This document shows, piece after piece, positions 5,289 through 5,426 of a stretch of DNA of 5,426 nt. The first letter of the stretch is position 1, and every line of letters starts with the position of its first letter. The notes under the pieces were generated by a model. That model made no database searches. It was not told the origin of the DNA and saw only the letters and a list, made by a program, of their open reading frames with translations. The translations under genes and the position numbers were made by a program. The DNA comes from an uncultured Oscillospiraceae bacterium (GTDB lineage: Bacteria; Bacillota; Clostridia; Oscillospirales; Oscillospiraceae): contig CAKUHV010000103.1 in the NCBI GenBank assembly GCA_934659445.1, forward strand, positions 1 through 5,426. The letters run 5' to 3'.

Positions 5289-5426
5289 GTGGAGGGAAAC
5301 GAGAGAAGGAACAGCCGGCGCTCCGGCTCCAAGCGGCAGGTGTTCTGGCGCACAGTGATCCTGATGGCGGTGTGCAGCGCGGGCTTCTTTATCCCCCTGC
5401 TGGTCCGCCTGTTCCAGATCACCATC
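5289..5426 (+). CDS. class B penicillin-binding protein (FtsI/SpoVD-like), N-terminus only
   Basis: The first 46 codons of a gene that runs off the right end. The GTG start is set by AAAGGAGG 8 bases upstream. The translation shows a basic cytoplasmic tail (residues 2-17, five Arg and one Lys) followed by a membrane segment at about 18-39 (VFWRTVILMAVCSAGFF continuing to PLLV) and then RLFQITI, resembling the R-L-x-x-(L/I)-Q-x segment that follows the signal anchor in FtsI, PBP2B and SpoVD. Placed directly after ftsL in a mraZ-rsmH-ftsL cluster, it is most likely the septal peptidoglycan transpeptidase. The catalytic SxxK domain and any PASTA repeats lie outside the window, so FtsI cannot be separated from the sporulation paralogue SpoVD, and the identification rests largely on synteny. 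Confidence 0.72.
   Translation, partial: MEGNERRNSRRSGSKRQVFWRTVILMAVCSAGFFIPLLVRLFQITI

Noticed and set aside
5206..5355. Small + strand open frame starting at ATG 5206 and running through the nested hairpin
   Set aside because: It has no good ribosome binding site, overlaps the penicillin-binding protein start in another frame, and its content is explained by the palindrome.
5087..5425. - strand open frame across the ftsL end and the start of the penicillin-binding protein
   Set aside because: It crosses two + strand genes and the hairpin gap, has no recognisable motif, and nothing supports a start site.
1..5426. Mobile element, CRISPR, tRNA/rRNA or defence system
   Set aside because: No transposase or integrase motif, spaced repeat array or structural RNA signature was found on either strand. 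All recognised genes are ordinary chromosomal genes, so I see no undescribed multigene system here.

Overview
The window looks like a chromosomal segment of a GC-rich, fermentative Firmicute, most plausibly an anaerobic gut clostridium of the Oscillospirales (Flavonifractor/Oscillibacter-like). This placement is inferred from four things: strong G/C bias at third codon positions, AGGAGG-type ribosome binding sites, a monomeric [FeFe] hydrogenase, and the Gram-positive dcw order mraZ-rsmH-ftsL-ftsI/spoVD. No marker gene here fixes the genus.

Layout. Bases 1-561 hold the C-terminal two thirds of a D-amino-acid aminotransferase (+ strand). It converges on a family-4 uracil-DNA glycosylase (608-1183, - strand), and the two share one perfect 15-bp terminator hairpin (574-606). 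An AT-rich intergenic stretch (1184-1452) separates the glycosylase from the divergently transcribed hydrogenase. It carries a good extended -10 promoter for the hydrogenase and only a weak candidate for the glycosylase. The hydrogenase (1453-2970) has all H-cluster motifs, in the variant I associate with group B enzymes, and 16 ferredoxin-type cysteines in front of them. It stands alone as a transcription unit and is closed by a strong terminator (3069-3108).

From 3131 the division and cell wall (dcw) cluster starts: a near-consensus promoter, a MraZ-type operator of helically phased AAAGTGG boxes reaching into the ribosome binding site, mraZ (3226-3642), rsmH one base later (3644-4594), an FtsL-like septal protein (4617-5171), and the first 46 codons of a class B penicillin-binding protein (5289 to the window end). 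The 117-bp ftsL-pbp gap is the least expected part. It holds a perfect 14-bp hairpin nested inside a 7-bp outer stem and lacks a U-tract, and a separate 8-bp inverted repeat straddles the ftsL stop codon.

How the genes work together: the aminotransferase supplies D-amino acids for peptidoglycan, and the dcw genes build the division septum, so both flanks concern cell wall synthesis. The hydrogenase handles fermentative electrons and the glycosylase repairs deaminated cytosine; both sit between the flanks as independent units. I found no mobile element, CRISPR array, tRNA, rRNA or novel multigene system. The noteworthy points are regulatory and structural, plus the hydrogenase subtype.
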